From: Archilochus colubris
Taxonomy: Eukaryota; Chordata; Aves; Apodiformes; Trochilidae
DNA length: 64,000 nucleotides
NCBI GenBank assembly: GCA_023079485.1
Contig: CM041092.1
Span: 6,324,627 to 6,388,626, forward strand
Direction: 5' to 3'
The number at the start of each line of letters is the position of its first letter. Position 1 is the stretch's first letter. The position numbers and the translations under genes are program-made. The notes under the pieces are model-generated. The model had not been told where the DNA came from and did not search any database. It was given only the letters and a program-made list of their open reading frames with translations. Positions 40,007 to 53,333 of the stretch are shown here, in pieces.

Positions 40007-43000
40007 AATAAAAGAAAAAAACCACAACAAAATATGAGTAATAACACCGACCCGGGTCATTTGCTTCCAATTGCTTCTGCAAACAGAAGAGTGATGAAAG
40101 CTGAAAGCTCACATGAACAGCAAACCCCATCACTATCATGTTGGAAAGGCAGATCCGAAGGAAAGATGGCATCTGCTTTTGAACAGGAAAAAGAGAGGTT
40201 AAACAGCCTTTAAATTTTAGCTGAGCACAAGGCATGGAAGGGAAGCAGAACAAAAAAAGCCCTGAGTTCCAAATGGTCATAAGTCTGGGCCAAAGAAATC
40301 AGAACCTTTCCAGTGATCTCTCCGAAATGTTTTCACCACAGCACGTGGGATTTCCAGATAATGTAACAAGTCCAGAGTTAATTCCTCCATTTCTCATGGG
40401 GAAGGAAACCTATAAAGAGTAAATCCCCTGTTACCTGACCACCTCTAGGGGTAAAAACTTCAGAGGATATTTTCTCCCAAACCTAAACCCCTGCTTTACA
40501 CACACGGATCAGCTCTTGCTCAGCCTCTGAGAGAACTGAGTTCCCAGTCAAGACTTGGCTGCCATTTCACAGCACCCACACTCAGGTCATTCAATGACTT
40601 TTTCATTGAGTGGCAAGACTGGGCTTTTTGTCCTCTTTCAAGTTAGATGAAGTAAAGCACACACAACTCCACCTTCACAGCAGCCACTGCACAGCTGAAG
40701 GTTTTTACTGTTCTAAAAAGCCACTAATCCCTACAGTTCTTCAAGTCTCATTCTTCAGGATATTAACACAAATAGTGGAAGTTTTCTCCCTCCAGCCTCA
40801 GTCTACTGGTACCCCTCTTCACTCCATTTATCCTTCAAACAGATGTCATGCAGTGGGAAGTTATCAGTGCCACGAAAATCCTCAGACATTAATTTTGATT
40901 TTTTTTTTTATAAAGCCATGAAAATAAATGCTAATCACTAAGAAAAAGTCAGATTCTTTTCTAGATTGCCAAGATATTCATCATGCTATCTCACTTGACA
41001 ATACTGACTACAAGAATTTGGCAGTTATATCCAAGTGCAAAATCCTCTGCTTGCCAAACACCAAAACAAGAACTTCACTTTTGCATTTGCCTGGATGCTG
41101 TGCAACTTTCCCTCCATGCCTTAGCCCTGAGATAAGCCCCTTCTCAGCAACAGGCTCATATTTGTCAGGCTGAGCGACAGGCACAAAGGTACCTGCTTAG
41201 CAGTACTCCTGGAGAAAGGGGGCAGATGCATTCATAGTTTTTTTTTCCAAAATACATCTTAATTGAGTAGCAGCATTGCACCACAAATGAGCCAGAAAAA
41301 AGGGCCAACAATAACAACAGACCACTAGAAATAATCTGTAGTCTTCTGGGTAAGCTGTTCAATGCTAAAACTTATTATCTGTAAAAGCACCTTTTGAATC
41401 ACTTTTGTTTTGCCCTGTGGAATACCTTAATGTTTCTACCTGTAATAAAATTTCTGGCTTGCAATTCTGCCCTCGTCTAGAAGACTGGGAGAGAAGAGAA
41501 AGGAAGAGAGAAATGAAAACAGGGAACCACAGAACTGCTGTTATTATTAAACCTTTAAGTTACCGAGTTAATTCCAGCTAAACACTTTTATCTGTTGCAC
41601 TGCCTCTATGAAGTGGGTTTGGTTTTTATTCTTCTCCAGAAAGAAAATCTAATTGTCACACCCAAGTGTCAAACAACTTTTTGGTCGTCTATATCCCTAC
41701 TTCTGCTACAAGTAATCTGTTAAGCAGCACATCCCCAGCTGGGGACTGTAATTAGGGTGCAAACTGCCATACAATCCCCTTGCCAGATTGATGAAGGAGA
41801 CCTCTTACAAGGTGATCCAGAAGGCAGTGTTGAGACCATTAATCATTTGTCCTTCGAGGAGAATACAAAAAGCTCTGTCACCAAGAGCATTACACTGCAA
41901 AAGTATCTTGACAAAACTAACACCTGAAAAACTGAGGTTTTAATTATAAGGTCAGACATGAGTTACTGTATTATTTTTCAAAGTTTTAGGTAAGTTCACA
42001 TTAAAAAAAAAAAGAGGTACTCAGATTTCAGACAGAATTTAACACCCATACTTTGCTACTCCTTTTAAAAACTTGATAAGGATCAGCTCAGGTTTTTGGC
42101 TCTGGTAGCAGCATCCCCAGACAGTAAATTAATGTAACAGTAATCTGCAGAGCAAGCTTATTAAAAACACTGCCAGGCTGCCAGTATTTCAACCTGCAAC
42201 TATTTATTTCTGGGGATTGGAATCCATGGAAAACACAAATATTTTCTCTAATGTGTAATTGTAGATTTTAGTACCAAAATTCAGTCTACAGGAAGAACAC
42301 CAAATCCTGAACACCTGCCCTAATGGGATCTACACTGCCCCTCCTGAGCACAGAAGTCTTGACTCTGCCAAATATCAGCTTAAATTTTTCATATATGCTT
42401 ACTCTAATGGAATACCTCAAATATTAAAAGTTGAGCACAAGCTTCAGAGCTTCCCTTCTTCATTCTTAGCTGATTCAATAAGCAAGCCCACAGCATCCCT
42501 ACAGAACTCAGGGAACTACAAACAGATAAACATAAAACACAAAAATCAAGATTATTTATGTAGCCTGAGGGTATATTGCTAGAGTTTCAAGTATTTTTCT
42601 TTGGAAGCAGGTTTTTAACCTCCTTTAGCATACAACCTCCTATTCTACTTATCACACATCATCCCAGATTATCAGCAGCAAGTGTTCCTCAGCTGCACTG
42701 ATCAGCTTCACATACATTTCACCTGAGCCAGCCCAAGGAGGAAGGGGAGGAGATGAGCTCCCTCCCTTCCCTCTCCATAATAATCTGGAATTTAATCGAA
42801 TTGCCTAAGAGACTTCTGCTGTTTCAAAAGCAAACAAAATCTATCCTATCTACCAGAGTAAGAGAAAATACATTTCCTTGTAGAATGGGCAATAGGGAGG
42901 AAACTTAATCCAAACACATCATTACATAGTCCAACAGGATTTGCTTACAGACTCTAAAAACTATCCCAGGGAAGGCAAGCTCCCAATAAGTTAGCTTAAA

Positions 43001-44918
43001 AAGCAGTCAGCAGGCATGTATTTTTGGGGTTTTTTTAACTGTAAAAGCCAAATCTGAATCATTTTCCATATACCAACAGCAAGAATATCAAGAAAAAAAA
43101 CAGTCACCTTTGTCTATCAAGTTAAACCAATTCAAATATTTTAAAACCCATTCTTGTTTGCAAATGATGATATTTTCCCCACAGCTCTCCTCATTTCCTA
43201 GAGACAAGAGGATTTTTTTTCTAATGGACACAGAAAGGGAGACAAAGAGTAAGGAAGCACCTGAGGAGCCAGGAGAACCCAACAGTTTTCAGCTTGGTGT
43301 GCCTTTACAGTGAGGATTCCTTTGCAAACATAACTGTAGAGACAACAAACCTTTTGTTTGTTTGATTCTGCAACACTGGGGAACTTCTGATTTCCAAACC
43401 CCTTCCTTGTGTACATAAGCATGCAAGTAATCTTCTGGGTATATGAGTGAGGGAAGGAGAGCAGAAATAGCTCCATCATCATTACACAGAATCTTACTGG
43501 CAGTGATGGAAATCCAAGTTACTTTAAAATTATTGCCACAATGAAACACCACAATCCATTTCAATGCCAAGTTCTATCATATATCACTGATTCCCTCAAT
43601 ATTAACATTTTTCCAATATAGCCTGGGCTAATGATAAGAGCTCAGCAACACAGCAGGGACATGCATAGGGTAATTCACATCTTCTAAGCCCACCATATCT
43701 TTCTAAGAGGAGTCAGTAAGATTAAAATATCACCTAAGAGAATAAAGCATCATTTGCAAACACAAAGATGCAAACCTGAAGTAGACAAGGATGGAAAAAT
43801 CAAGCTTGGCATCATTTACTGCAGGGCTGCAGTAACAAGTTAGCAGAGACTTAGCAAAATTCTTTAAAATTAGAAAAAAGATCTCTATGCTGGATGACCC
43901 AAAGCAATCCAGGGACACACTGCAACATCTAATCCTGCTGCCAATATTTCTTGGAGCTTGATCCTGCCCATCCATGGCAAGAGAACAGAAAGTATTAAAC
44001 ACAGCACAGGGCTGAAGTAACCAAGTCCCCAGTAAATGGATCTTGTTTTGGAGTAACAAGGTGAAAGCCTGTCCCCTCTTCCCTCCTTTTTGAGTCTTGC
44101 TGTGTCATCACTTACTGGCATTAATGCTGCTCTGATCCTTAGGCAAGCCCTTAAAGACTGATCCTTTATATCCTTTAAAGGGAGCAATTAATGCTGCTAT
44201 TCAAAGTTTCTGACCTTTAGCTCTCATTCCCAATAGTGTTAGCCAGATTTTTTCTTTTCAACTTTAGCAGAAAATAGTAACTATTTGCACTTCCCTCAAG
44301 GCAGACCTGCATTAATCCTGGCCACAAACTGGAGGCAGTTTTGTAGAAGTAATTCCAAAAGTTTTCCCCTCCAGATGTGCTCCTCTGCAGAATCACATGC
44401 TTCCCAAATTCTGCCTGCCCTTCCAAATCACCTCAGATGTTCTGCCTTCCAGAGGTATTTGGCAAATCATTTTGAAAATGCTTTCACAGTTGCATAAAGT
44501 TTAGCATCCTTTACTGCCTTCCTCCTCATTACCCTCTGCAGGAGGATGCCTACTGCTATGATTACTTTCAGTGAAGTCTCCCCATTATTTCCTTTATTCC
44601 TGTTAACACCACTCCCCTTCTCAGCCTTCCTGCTCCCATCTCCCTTTCTTCTCCACAAAATGATTTACTCAGCTTCCTTGTGGTCTCTTTCAGGACTATT
44701 CCCTCTGGAGCATCCCAGAATCAAAATAATATACCTAGTGTTTGTAGTCTTCATCTAATTTTTATTTTAATACCACCAAATGCAGAGGCTGATCCATTAA
44801 AAACCAATAAAGGATGTGTTTTGCAGAACTGCCCCAGGAAGGTATCTTGCATTTTCTTTTCAAACTGTAATTAACTTACACAGTTTTTTACAAGGTGTCA
44901 GATACACACACAAATAAG

Positions 44919-45014
44919 CAAATTTATTTTTTATACCCTACCTATTTATTTATTTATACCCTACCCATCCTAATGCCTTCCTCTCTCAAAAAAAAAAAAT
45001 TAAAAAAAAAAAAA
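44919..45014. repeat. 23-bp duplication plus ATTT and A-tracts
   Basis: TTATACCCTACC occurs at 44931-44942 and again at 44954-44965, separated by TATTTATTTAT, so a unit of 23 bp is duplicated. Two A tracts follow at 44988-45014, split by TT. Confidence 0.85.
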
Positions 45015-45458
45015 TCAAATCTGATCATTCAAGCCCACCAATATCTTTCAGCATTAAATCTTTCCTGATATGAACATTGTTACAGCTCACCTGGACAACT
45101 GACAAGTTAATATTTCTCTAGACCCAGAGAGAGGGTATTCCAAGTAGGCAAGGAAAATGTGACACCTATTTAAACAGCGAGTGAGCTGGGCTCAGCCAGT
45201 GCCTCACAAAGGATAAGGCAATCAACCTGACAGTAAATGTAATTAGTGTTATATTTCCTGCCAAAGTTAGACATGATATAAGCAGATATATCAAATGAAT
45301 TTGACATGATATATTACCACCTATGTAGCTAAATATATAAAATGAAAGAGGGAGGGCTTGGCTTTTGGGAGGGTGGAAGTAGGTTGTGTTTTGGTTTTTA
45401 ATTTTCAGGGGAAAAAAACCAAATTTTGACATGGCTCTATCATTTCTGTTTCCATCTT

Positions 45459-45474
45459 GTTTGTTTGTTTGTTT
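45459..45474. repeat. (TTTG)n microsatellite
   Basis: Four TTTG-type units in a T-rich context. Confidence 0.85.
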
Positions 45475-48400
45475 AAGTTTCTCCTTTCCAGCTCTTATTC
45501 CCATCACGGTCAGAGTGACACAGAACATTCTCTTCTTGTTGCCACTCACTAAAATCAAACCTGTATCGTGTCCCCTTTTCACATCTTTTCTTTCCTCCTT
45601 GTCGTTCAGAGGCTTCAACCCATTTGCTTTCTGAACACACTCATGGTCCAAATCTCATGGAGAACAAATCCCATGAGTGGAAACACTCCTGGTGTTTCTT
45701 GACACCACTCACTTGCCTCTCCTCTTTCTCCTTTGCACTCACCAAAACTCCTTCCCTTTGGAGCCTGTCTGCTCCAAATTGCCACCATCTCCTGGTTGCC
45801 ACTCACTCATCCCTTCTCCTATTATTTTAAACACATTCTACTGTTTTCCTTCCTATAAACCACACATTTATCTATCTCCCTGCTCCCTGACATCTTGTAA
45901 AGCTTCTCTATATTTGTTCATTCCTCACCAGGTTAGCTCCAGCCTGCCGTGTTGTCCTGCTCCCTGTTTTTCTTGGCCACTTCAGCACACTGACAAAACA
46001 GTGCTCAGGCTCAATCCACATCTCTCTGTGTCTAACAAAACAGAACATATTTTTAAAGTATCACAGTAACCTCTGGAAAGAAATCCTGCCCTATCAAACT
46101 CCAGCCCCAAGCTTCACAGATACATAAAAAATGAAGCAGGGCATCATCTAGAATGAAGTAGTATTAATAAAAGCCTCAGGGGAAAAAAAAAAAAAACTTA
46201 TTTGAGAGCTAGTCTAGCAAATGTATGTTTCTAATTCCAAACTTAGACCTGATACTGGAAAAAGAGAGTGAATCATTCCCAGCTCAACACCAAAACACAA
46301 GTAGCAGGAAAGAAGGAATCCTCAGTGATCCCAGAAATGAGCAAGGATTTCTAGTCAGTGGACAAACTGGGGAAGAGAAGGGATAGGAGGGCAAAAGAAA
46401 ACAAAAACAAAAAAGAAAGAAAAAGCTGCACCATCCTTCCAGAAATAAAAAATATACCTTAAGTAGAACTGAATGACTGAACATGAAAGCTTGCTTGCTT
46501 TTTTGGTCCTGCTGGAAAGCAGCATTAAAGCTTTCCTCAGAGGTAGCCAAGTTTCATCCTATAAAAATGACAGCTTTGTTTGGGGGGAAGTTAACCTTTT
46601 GCTTAATTCACTTCAATTTCCTATTTTGAATCCAAGTTTTACATCAAAAGCCTACCATGAAATCCTGCAACGTTTAGACAAAACTTTACAAATTTACAAA
46701 TCACTATAAGTCTAAAATGGTGACTTTTCACTGGCCCAATGCTCTCCAAGGACCAAGTTATGTCCTCCCCAAATGGAAGCTCTGAGCTGCTTTCCTTTTC
46801 CACAGCACCTGAACTTGCCACCAAAGTACTTGAAATAGAAAGCATCTGGGCCAAGTACAGGTATTGATGACCTTTTTGATTGAAAGTTTAGAAATTACTT
46901 TACCCCAAAAAATAAGTCTTCAACTGGACTTGTCTTGCTGTATTTCAGGAAACAGAGAGCATATTGCTGTTCATCTCCTGACAAATTACTCTCCAGGAGA
47001 ATACAAATCACCCATGCTGAGCTGAAAGGCTCTGGAAGAGAGCTCAGTTTCAACCCGCTAGAGACAAAAAGCCAGACACAAAACAGACTCCATCCCAGTG
47101 GAAAGCCTCCCTTGCTATAAACATGAGTTTTAATACCATTCATTATCAGCTGAATTGCACTCACCTTCATTGTGCTACATCTTCAGGGTGCTCTTCCCTC
47201 TGTTCCATTTTTTGCTGTGGGCATATTCTGTTTTATTAACAACTGTAATTTAATCAATACTTATTCCTACACAGAACAGGTTATCTTCCTGACTGTTTCA
47301 AAACATTATCACAAGACACATTGCAGATCAATTTTGAAACGGCAAAACAAGACAACACAAACAAACAAAAGAAGAAATCCTACTGCGTGCTTCTGGTGGG
47401 ATGGTTTTGAAAAGAAAAAAAAAAAGTTTGCCATATGTGTCAAGCCTTCCACCACCTGAGTTTTCTTTCCTGAAGAAATACCACACACTAAAAAATTATT
47501 CTATATAATCTGTACAACATTGCTTGAGATAGCTGCAACCACAGAGCCCGCTGCCTTCTCCTTTACTAAAGCTGGATACCATGCTTACTACAGATGTCTG
47601 AAATTATTTATAGAATCTTAACTATTTGCAGCCTAAAGTTTCCTAAGTGTCTGCAAAGGCAAACACTAATGCCCAGGAGTCATTACAGAACATTTTGCAG
47701 CAGCCTCAGCCCCACTGCTCTGCTCTCTACCATCTGCTAATAGCAGTTTTGCAGTGAAAACCCAGCAATTCAGGGAGAACAGGTGCCTAAGCAAGGACAA
47801 AAAATTCTGCCTGAAGACTGAATACCACTGTCTTGTCATACACACACAAATATATATATTTTTTTTTAATATAGTTATATACTTACACATCCTACAGTCT
47901 GCTACTGCAACTTACCTTTTCCACCATCTCCTGTTCAAGTCACAGCACAAACCCAGGCTGCTCTCCCCATGTGCTAAAACATCAATATGAATGACAAGCT
48001 ATTGTGGGAGAAGGATCAGAAACAGCCACAGTTATGCCTAACAACTGAAGAGACTTTAATTTCATCCATACTCTGGAAGGCTACGTCCATCTGAAGAAGC
48101 CAAGTGGCACACAGCATCTGTCTGTTCATTCTTGGCAACCTGAAGACAGACAAGAGTCCCACCTTGCTTTGAGAAAGGCTGAGACCAGAAGTTTGCTACA
48201 TCAATTTAGGCTCTCACCAACATTCCAAAAACACCCACTGCTCACTACCCAAATACCCCTTTTCTGCAGAAATGCTTATATGTTCTATGTCAACAACTGA
48301 GTCAGGAGGGTGACTATTTCTCCACTTTCTAATAGATTTAAGAAGTTTTAAGTGTTTGTTTCATTTATAAAAACTTTTCTTTTCCCCCATTCACACAACC

Positions 48401-48827
48401 CTTGCAGGTCACATCACTTCAGCTGAAACCCTTTCCATGCTTTCCTGCACCTCACCTGGGTTTCCACATTCTGCCTTCCCAACAGGGAGCCTGGGAGCCA
48501 CGGTGGACCTCAGCCAGCAGATTCCTGCACCTTATTCTATGTCCATTAGCACCTGCCCAGCACCTCCAGGGTGCCCAGGAACAGCACCCATCACACACAC
48601 ATCCCAGCCCCACAGAGCTCCAATGTCCAGCCCAAGGCAAAGGGGACAGTGCCTGCGTACAGGCAGGATAAAATGAAGGCATCTCAGGCAGGTGAAATTC
48701 ACTACATCATTAATACAGCTCTTTGCATTCTCAAGGATCCTTGAATCTCTCTTTCCTCAGTCCTTTCATATGCTTTCTCAAAAGAGCTGCCTGCCATGCG
48801 AGTGGAAGTGGCAGAAAGAAAGAAAAT

Positions 48828-48937
48828 GAAGAAAAAAAAAAAAGAAAAGAAAAAAGAAAAAAGAGAAAAAAAGGAAAAAAAGAAAGAAAGAAGGAAAAAG
48901 GAAAAAAGGGAAAAAACCCAAACCAACCAACCAAACA
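48828..48937 (+). repeat. Polypurine tract followed by (CCAA)n
   Basis: About 89 uninterrupted purines (48828-48916) made of GAAA, GAAAA and GGAAAAA units end abruptly in CCCAAACCAACCAACCAAAC. The lysine-rich and phenylalanine-rich open frames over it are composition artefacts. Confidence 0.95.
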
Positions 48938-49494
48938 AGAAAAAAAACAACCCCCTTTTAAAGTAACCAGCTTATTTTCAGACACAAAATATGAGCTTTA
49001 GCTAGATAAGACTCAACAGCAAAAAGAGAGAGAAGCAACCAAAAAGCTTTTAAAAATTAGAAGTTTTTTATTCAGTCAGAATAAAAGCTTAACAAATAAA
49101 AAGCATAATATAAAGGAAGTGCAACTAAAAGCATTCCCAAGAAAAATTATACAGGATGTCCTTAATACTAGAGTGTTTAAACTAAATACAACAGAAGTAC
49201 AAAGGGATGCCTAAAGATGACTCAATAAGGAGGTATTCAAAGCACAAATAATATTGCCAGCATGTTTATGGCAAGCTTGATAGTCCAAGGCACAGAATTT
49301 TTTAGTTCTTGCATTCAAAACAAGACTACAGACAACGAGCACTTGTGCTTAGACACAGAACTAAGGCAGAGAGGTTCATGAATGGCTCAGAGGCTGGACC
49401 TCTGGAGACTCTCAGAGTGAGCGGAGAAACCTGCCTTCCTTGTAGAGTTAATAACACACACAACTCTCTTACCCTCTGGCACAAATCCCTGGGA

Positions 49495-49523
49495 TTTTTA
49501 TTTATTTATTTATTTTCCCCCCC
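49495..49523. repeat. (TTTA)n microsatellite plus C7
   Basis: TTTATTTATTTATTTA-type units run directly into seven C. Confidence 0.9.
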
Positions 49524-51588
49524 AAATAAACAGTATTTTGCCTGTGGTGCTTTACCTGTTTCCCTTCATGACCACCTTGGGAGCAGGTTTGGATGGGGTG
49601 GGATGCACAGCTCGTGGAAGGAGCACCTCAGGGTTCAGCATTCACCAGCACCATCCTGCCCTTACACCTCCATTGCACAGCACACCCTCCCATTTACTTT
49701 GCTTTACATGATCTTGGGGCTACTAAAAGAAAAGGCAGCTTTACCCATACCTGGAATGCTAGCTCAGGAATAAGATTTTCTCAAAGCTCAGGCAAAGAGC
49801 CAAAGAGTCGCATGAGCAAAACCTCACAGCATGGGAGGACCCCAAACACACCAAACCAACACACTACAGCAGCACAGAGATTTTTCACCAGGAAGTCTGA
49901 TTCCATTGTATGATGAAACTCACCTATAATGAGGCAAGACAACCCATCTGTAGCTTATGAACTTCTCTGCTTTATAGGCAAACCACTCACCCCTTGGCAG
50001 TCCCAGCAGACTCCCATTCCTCAGCAGCACTGGTAACACAGCAGCCTGTCAGCTGAGGCTGGGACAAGACAAATTTTCATTTTTTCTGTTGTGTTAATAA
50101 ACAACACAGCAGCTATGTTTTGTGAAACCCAGGTTTTTGCCTCACCGTACCAAAACATAAGCCCCTGGGAAGTTTTTAACAATTGACAAGCTAGACATGT
50201 ACTTTTCATATACACTTCCAGGCAGCCCAGCAGGACAGTTTCCCTCACCTGCAAAATGCCCAGAGAAGTTCCCAGACCCACACTTCATGTCAGGCAGCTC
50301 CAGCAGACAGGTTTCCACTTTCCCCCCCTCTGACACCATCGATAGCATCGAGCCCCAGCACAGCACGAACCATTAAAGCACAGCATATACTTCTAAGGGA
50401 GAGCAGAGAACTCACCTCCCTGAACCAGAGCCCGGAGGCATTTCCATCACCTCTTAATCTGCAGCAGCATCCCTGGTGCTCACCTTTCACAATCCCTTTC
50501 GGTATATGGGTGCCAGCAGCAGCAGGGCAGTGAAGCAGAAGAGGCACGGGTATTTCTGTAGTCAGTGCAGCACTGTCATAACAGGGTGGATTTTTATTTT
50601 TTTTTAATTATTAATTTCTTATCCCGCTCTTTGCTTACAGCCTACACAGCCAGATGAGCATAGTTGCCTTGGACACCTGGGTAGGACCACTCACATCACA
50701 GCACATCTTCCACCATGACGCTTCTACTGCCCACCCACCAACATCAAATGGGGAATCAAAAGCTTCCGAAGTGCAACCACCACCGGTTTTTTCCACTCCC
50801 CCAGCCCCTTCTCCCATCGCTACCTTTGTGCTGTTACTCAGCAGGGAGCTTGGCACAGGGTCCATGCAGCATCTGGCAAATCTCACCTGCTCCAGATCCA
50901 GCTTCTCACATCTCTCCTCTGCCCCCAAGCCCCTGGGACAGCTGCTGCTGAGCCCAAATACAAAAGGAGCAAGTGCCTAAAAGAGGCATCAGAGCTCTGC
51001 TCATCTGAGGGCAAGGCAGGAGAGACTGAAAAGCGCTTTGGGGAAGGAAGAAAACACAAGACTAAAGTGCAAGGAGACCTGTGGGAATCCCAACTTCTTG
51101 CTCACAAACCCCAGAACTTTTGTGCCATCAAAAGACAGACAAAAGCAGCAGCCCGAATGCCTCACACCAAAGAAACGTGTCAGCAAACACACGTCAGTGT
51201 GATCCTTATCAGGGAGGCTTTCTAGTGAAGACGTCCCTAGAAAGCAGCCACTACAAATACAGTTTTCCTGAATATCATTACTGATCCAGAAGTAATGAAA
51301 CAGCAGATAATATGGCCCCAGGGTACAAATCAAGCACCTATCCTAATGCATACAGATGGAGCTCGGGTCTTCCATTACCAGAATGAAATGGGATCTCTAA
51401 AACACAGCTCATGGCAAAACAGGACAAGCTTACTAATGAGTGATGCTTATTTCTCATACTTCAGAAAATACTTTTAAATCCTGCAAGCTGAAAAAAACCC
51501 AGCCTGTTTTCATGCATAAAGATGTGTAGGCACAGCTTACCCTCACAGAACCAACATTTAAAAAGCAGAATGTACAACTCTTCAGTTC

Positions 51589-51623
51589 TTCTGCAAAATC
51601 AGCTCTTCCCTGATTTTGCAGAA
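51589..51623. repeat. Perfect 14 bp inverted repeat
   Basis: TTCTGCAAAATCAG (51589-51602) and CTGATTTTGCAGAA (51610-51623) are exact reverse complements separated by the seven bases CTCTTCC. Outside the stem only scattered pairs follow, so the hairpin is about 14-16 bp and too short for a standard microRNA precursor. A perfect arm of this length with so short a spacer is unlikely by chance in 64 kb. Function is unknown. Confidence 0.9.
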
Positions 51624-52094
51624 AAGGATTTGCTGAGAACAAGGTCTAAATACTTTTATGTAACAATCAACAATGAACTGATACAGTCCCATCATAGAAA
51701 GTAGCAAACCGTGACTTAAAGCAGGACCATGCTCCTCTTGTTGACATTCACAGCAGTTAAAGCAGTAACTTCCACAGTGCTCTAAAACAGACTCAGCAAA
51801 CGTGTCAGGTAGAGGGCAAGCACAGAATCTTTCCGCTTCCATCCCCAGGAAAATTCAGTACTTGGCACCAGGAGCATGACACGTTCTGCATTCTGAGCTG
51901 GTCACATCCCCAGGATCCAGCCAAGCCAAGGCTCAACACCACAAACACACCACACACCCTGACATGTCCACCTATCTTCTCTGAGAAGCATCCTGGTACC
52001 GAGGCACAGTACTTCAGTGCCATCTCTTTCATTTTTGCCAGGACATTCCTTACGCTCCACAAAAATTTTTCAGAAACTAAAGAGTTCACCACTT

Positions 52095-52115
52095 TTTGTT
52101 GTTGTTGTTGTTTTT
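52095..52115. repeat. (TTG)n microsatellite
   Basis: Five GTT/TTG units flanked by T runs. Confidence 0.85.
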
Positions 52116-52461
52116 ACCAGTTTCCTAAAGTTTGAAGATTTTGAACACCCACACAAAGCACAAGTAACAGCAGCTCTCTTGGGTCACCGTGTCCTCTCTC
52201 ACTGCCAGTGACACACAGTTCTAACAGGTACATTATCCCACTCACCCGCACAGGCAACAAACACATCCCCTGCACGGCTTCTTTCAAAAAATCACACTCT
52301 CAGGAAATCGATTCTCTAAGCTGATTTTTCGTTTTCATTAGAGGAACTAAACAATGTATTTCAATTATACAAAAGAGCTGGAGGCAGCGGTCAGCACCAA
52401 GTACTTTTATGAGCCTCATCTATTCTTTTAAAAGCCTTCACCAGAAAGGCTCAGGAAGCAC

Positions 52462-52491
52462 GGGAGTGGGAGGGAGGGAGGAGGAGGAGGG
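52462..52491 (+). promoter_or_regulatory. G-quadruplex motif (GGA-rich)
   Basis: GGGAGTGGGAGGGAGGG has four GGG runs with loops of 3, 1 and 1 bases, continued by GAGGAGGAGGAGGG. Short loops predict a stable quadruplex. It lies about 0.9 kb left of the putative first exon, at the outer edge of the CpG-retaining domain, and on the template strand if the gene is transcribed leftwards. Folding and any regulatory effect are inference. Confidence 0.75.
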
Positions 52492-53333
52492 AAAGAACAT
52501 GTCCACAGCTCGTCCTCATTCATATCTTCACGGGAATAAAGTCTAGAATATACGCGGTTTAACCTTGAATGAATAACAGTACGCGAAATAAATAAAATTA
52601 CAAGCACGACAACAATAAACGTTTAAAGTCACGAATGGTTATAAGGAAGAAGCGTATCACAGTACCTTGCTTAAAATCACCGACTGAAGAATCAATGGAA
52701 GGAAAAAATACAACTCAAACACATTTCAACGCTGCGACTGGGTGAAAAAGTACGATTTTTATAAGCCACCCGCATGACAAAAACCGCGAATCTCAGAGGA
52801 GCCAGCCCTGCCCGCAGAGCCGGGGCGACTTCTAAAAGCTCTCCAGCTGACAGGACTTCCCCGCACTTCCCTTCCCCAGCACAAGCCGGCGGCAGCCCCG
52901 CTGCGCGCTGCCCCGACTGCCCAGCACCGCCTCAAACTTCACCTGGATCGCGCAGCCGACCGGCGCTCAGACACCGAACCCAGGGCAGCCGCCGCCGCGG
53001 AAAACCGGGTCTCCTCCGAGAGAGGAGCGGGACCGCAGCAGTGGACGGTGCCAGACGAGGAATTTCAGCCGGAGCCGTCCCAAAACCCGCAGCAGCAACT
53101 TGTCCCGTACTGCTCGCCGAGACCCGGCAGCTCCGTCCACCCTCTCACACGCCTCGGACCAACCCGCTCCCCCGGCTCCGGGGTGGCCGCACCTTCTCGC
53201 AGCCCGGGGGGCGCGACATGGAGCCCGGCGCGGTCGGCTGCGGCGGGAAGGTCTGCGGTGCCGGCGCCGCGGGCGAACCCGGGCGGGCGGCGGGGCGGCG
53301 CCGGGCGCTCCCGCGGGAGGGGCGCGCACTCAC

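Larger units (their letters stand above)
30421..52461. other. Non-coding region without identifiable transposons
   Basis: This 22 kb stretch holds no exon or CR1 copy I can recognise; only simple repeats and short chance frames are present. The longest frames are 161 codons each (minus, 39795-40280 and 45166-45651). Both are compositionally ordinary for non-coding DNA, one running through a (TTTG)n repeat and the other through a G14 run. If the minus-strand first-exon model at 53.3 kb is right, this is part of its first intron. Confidence 0.55.
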
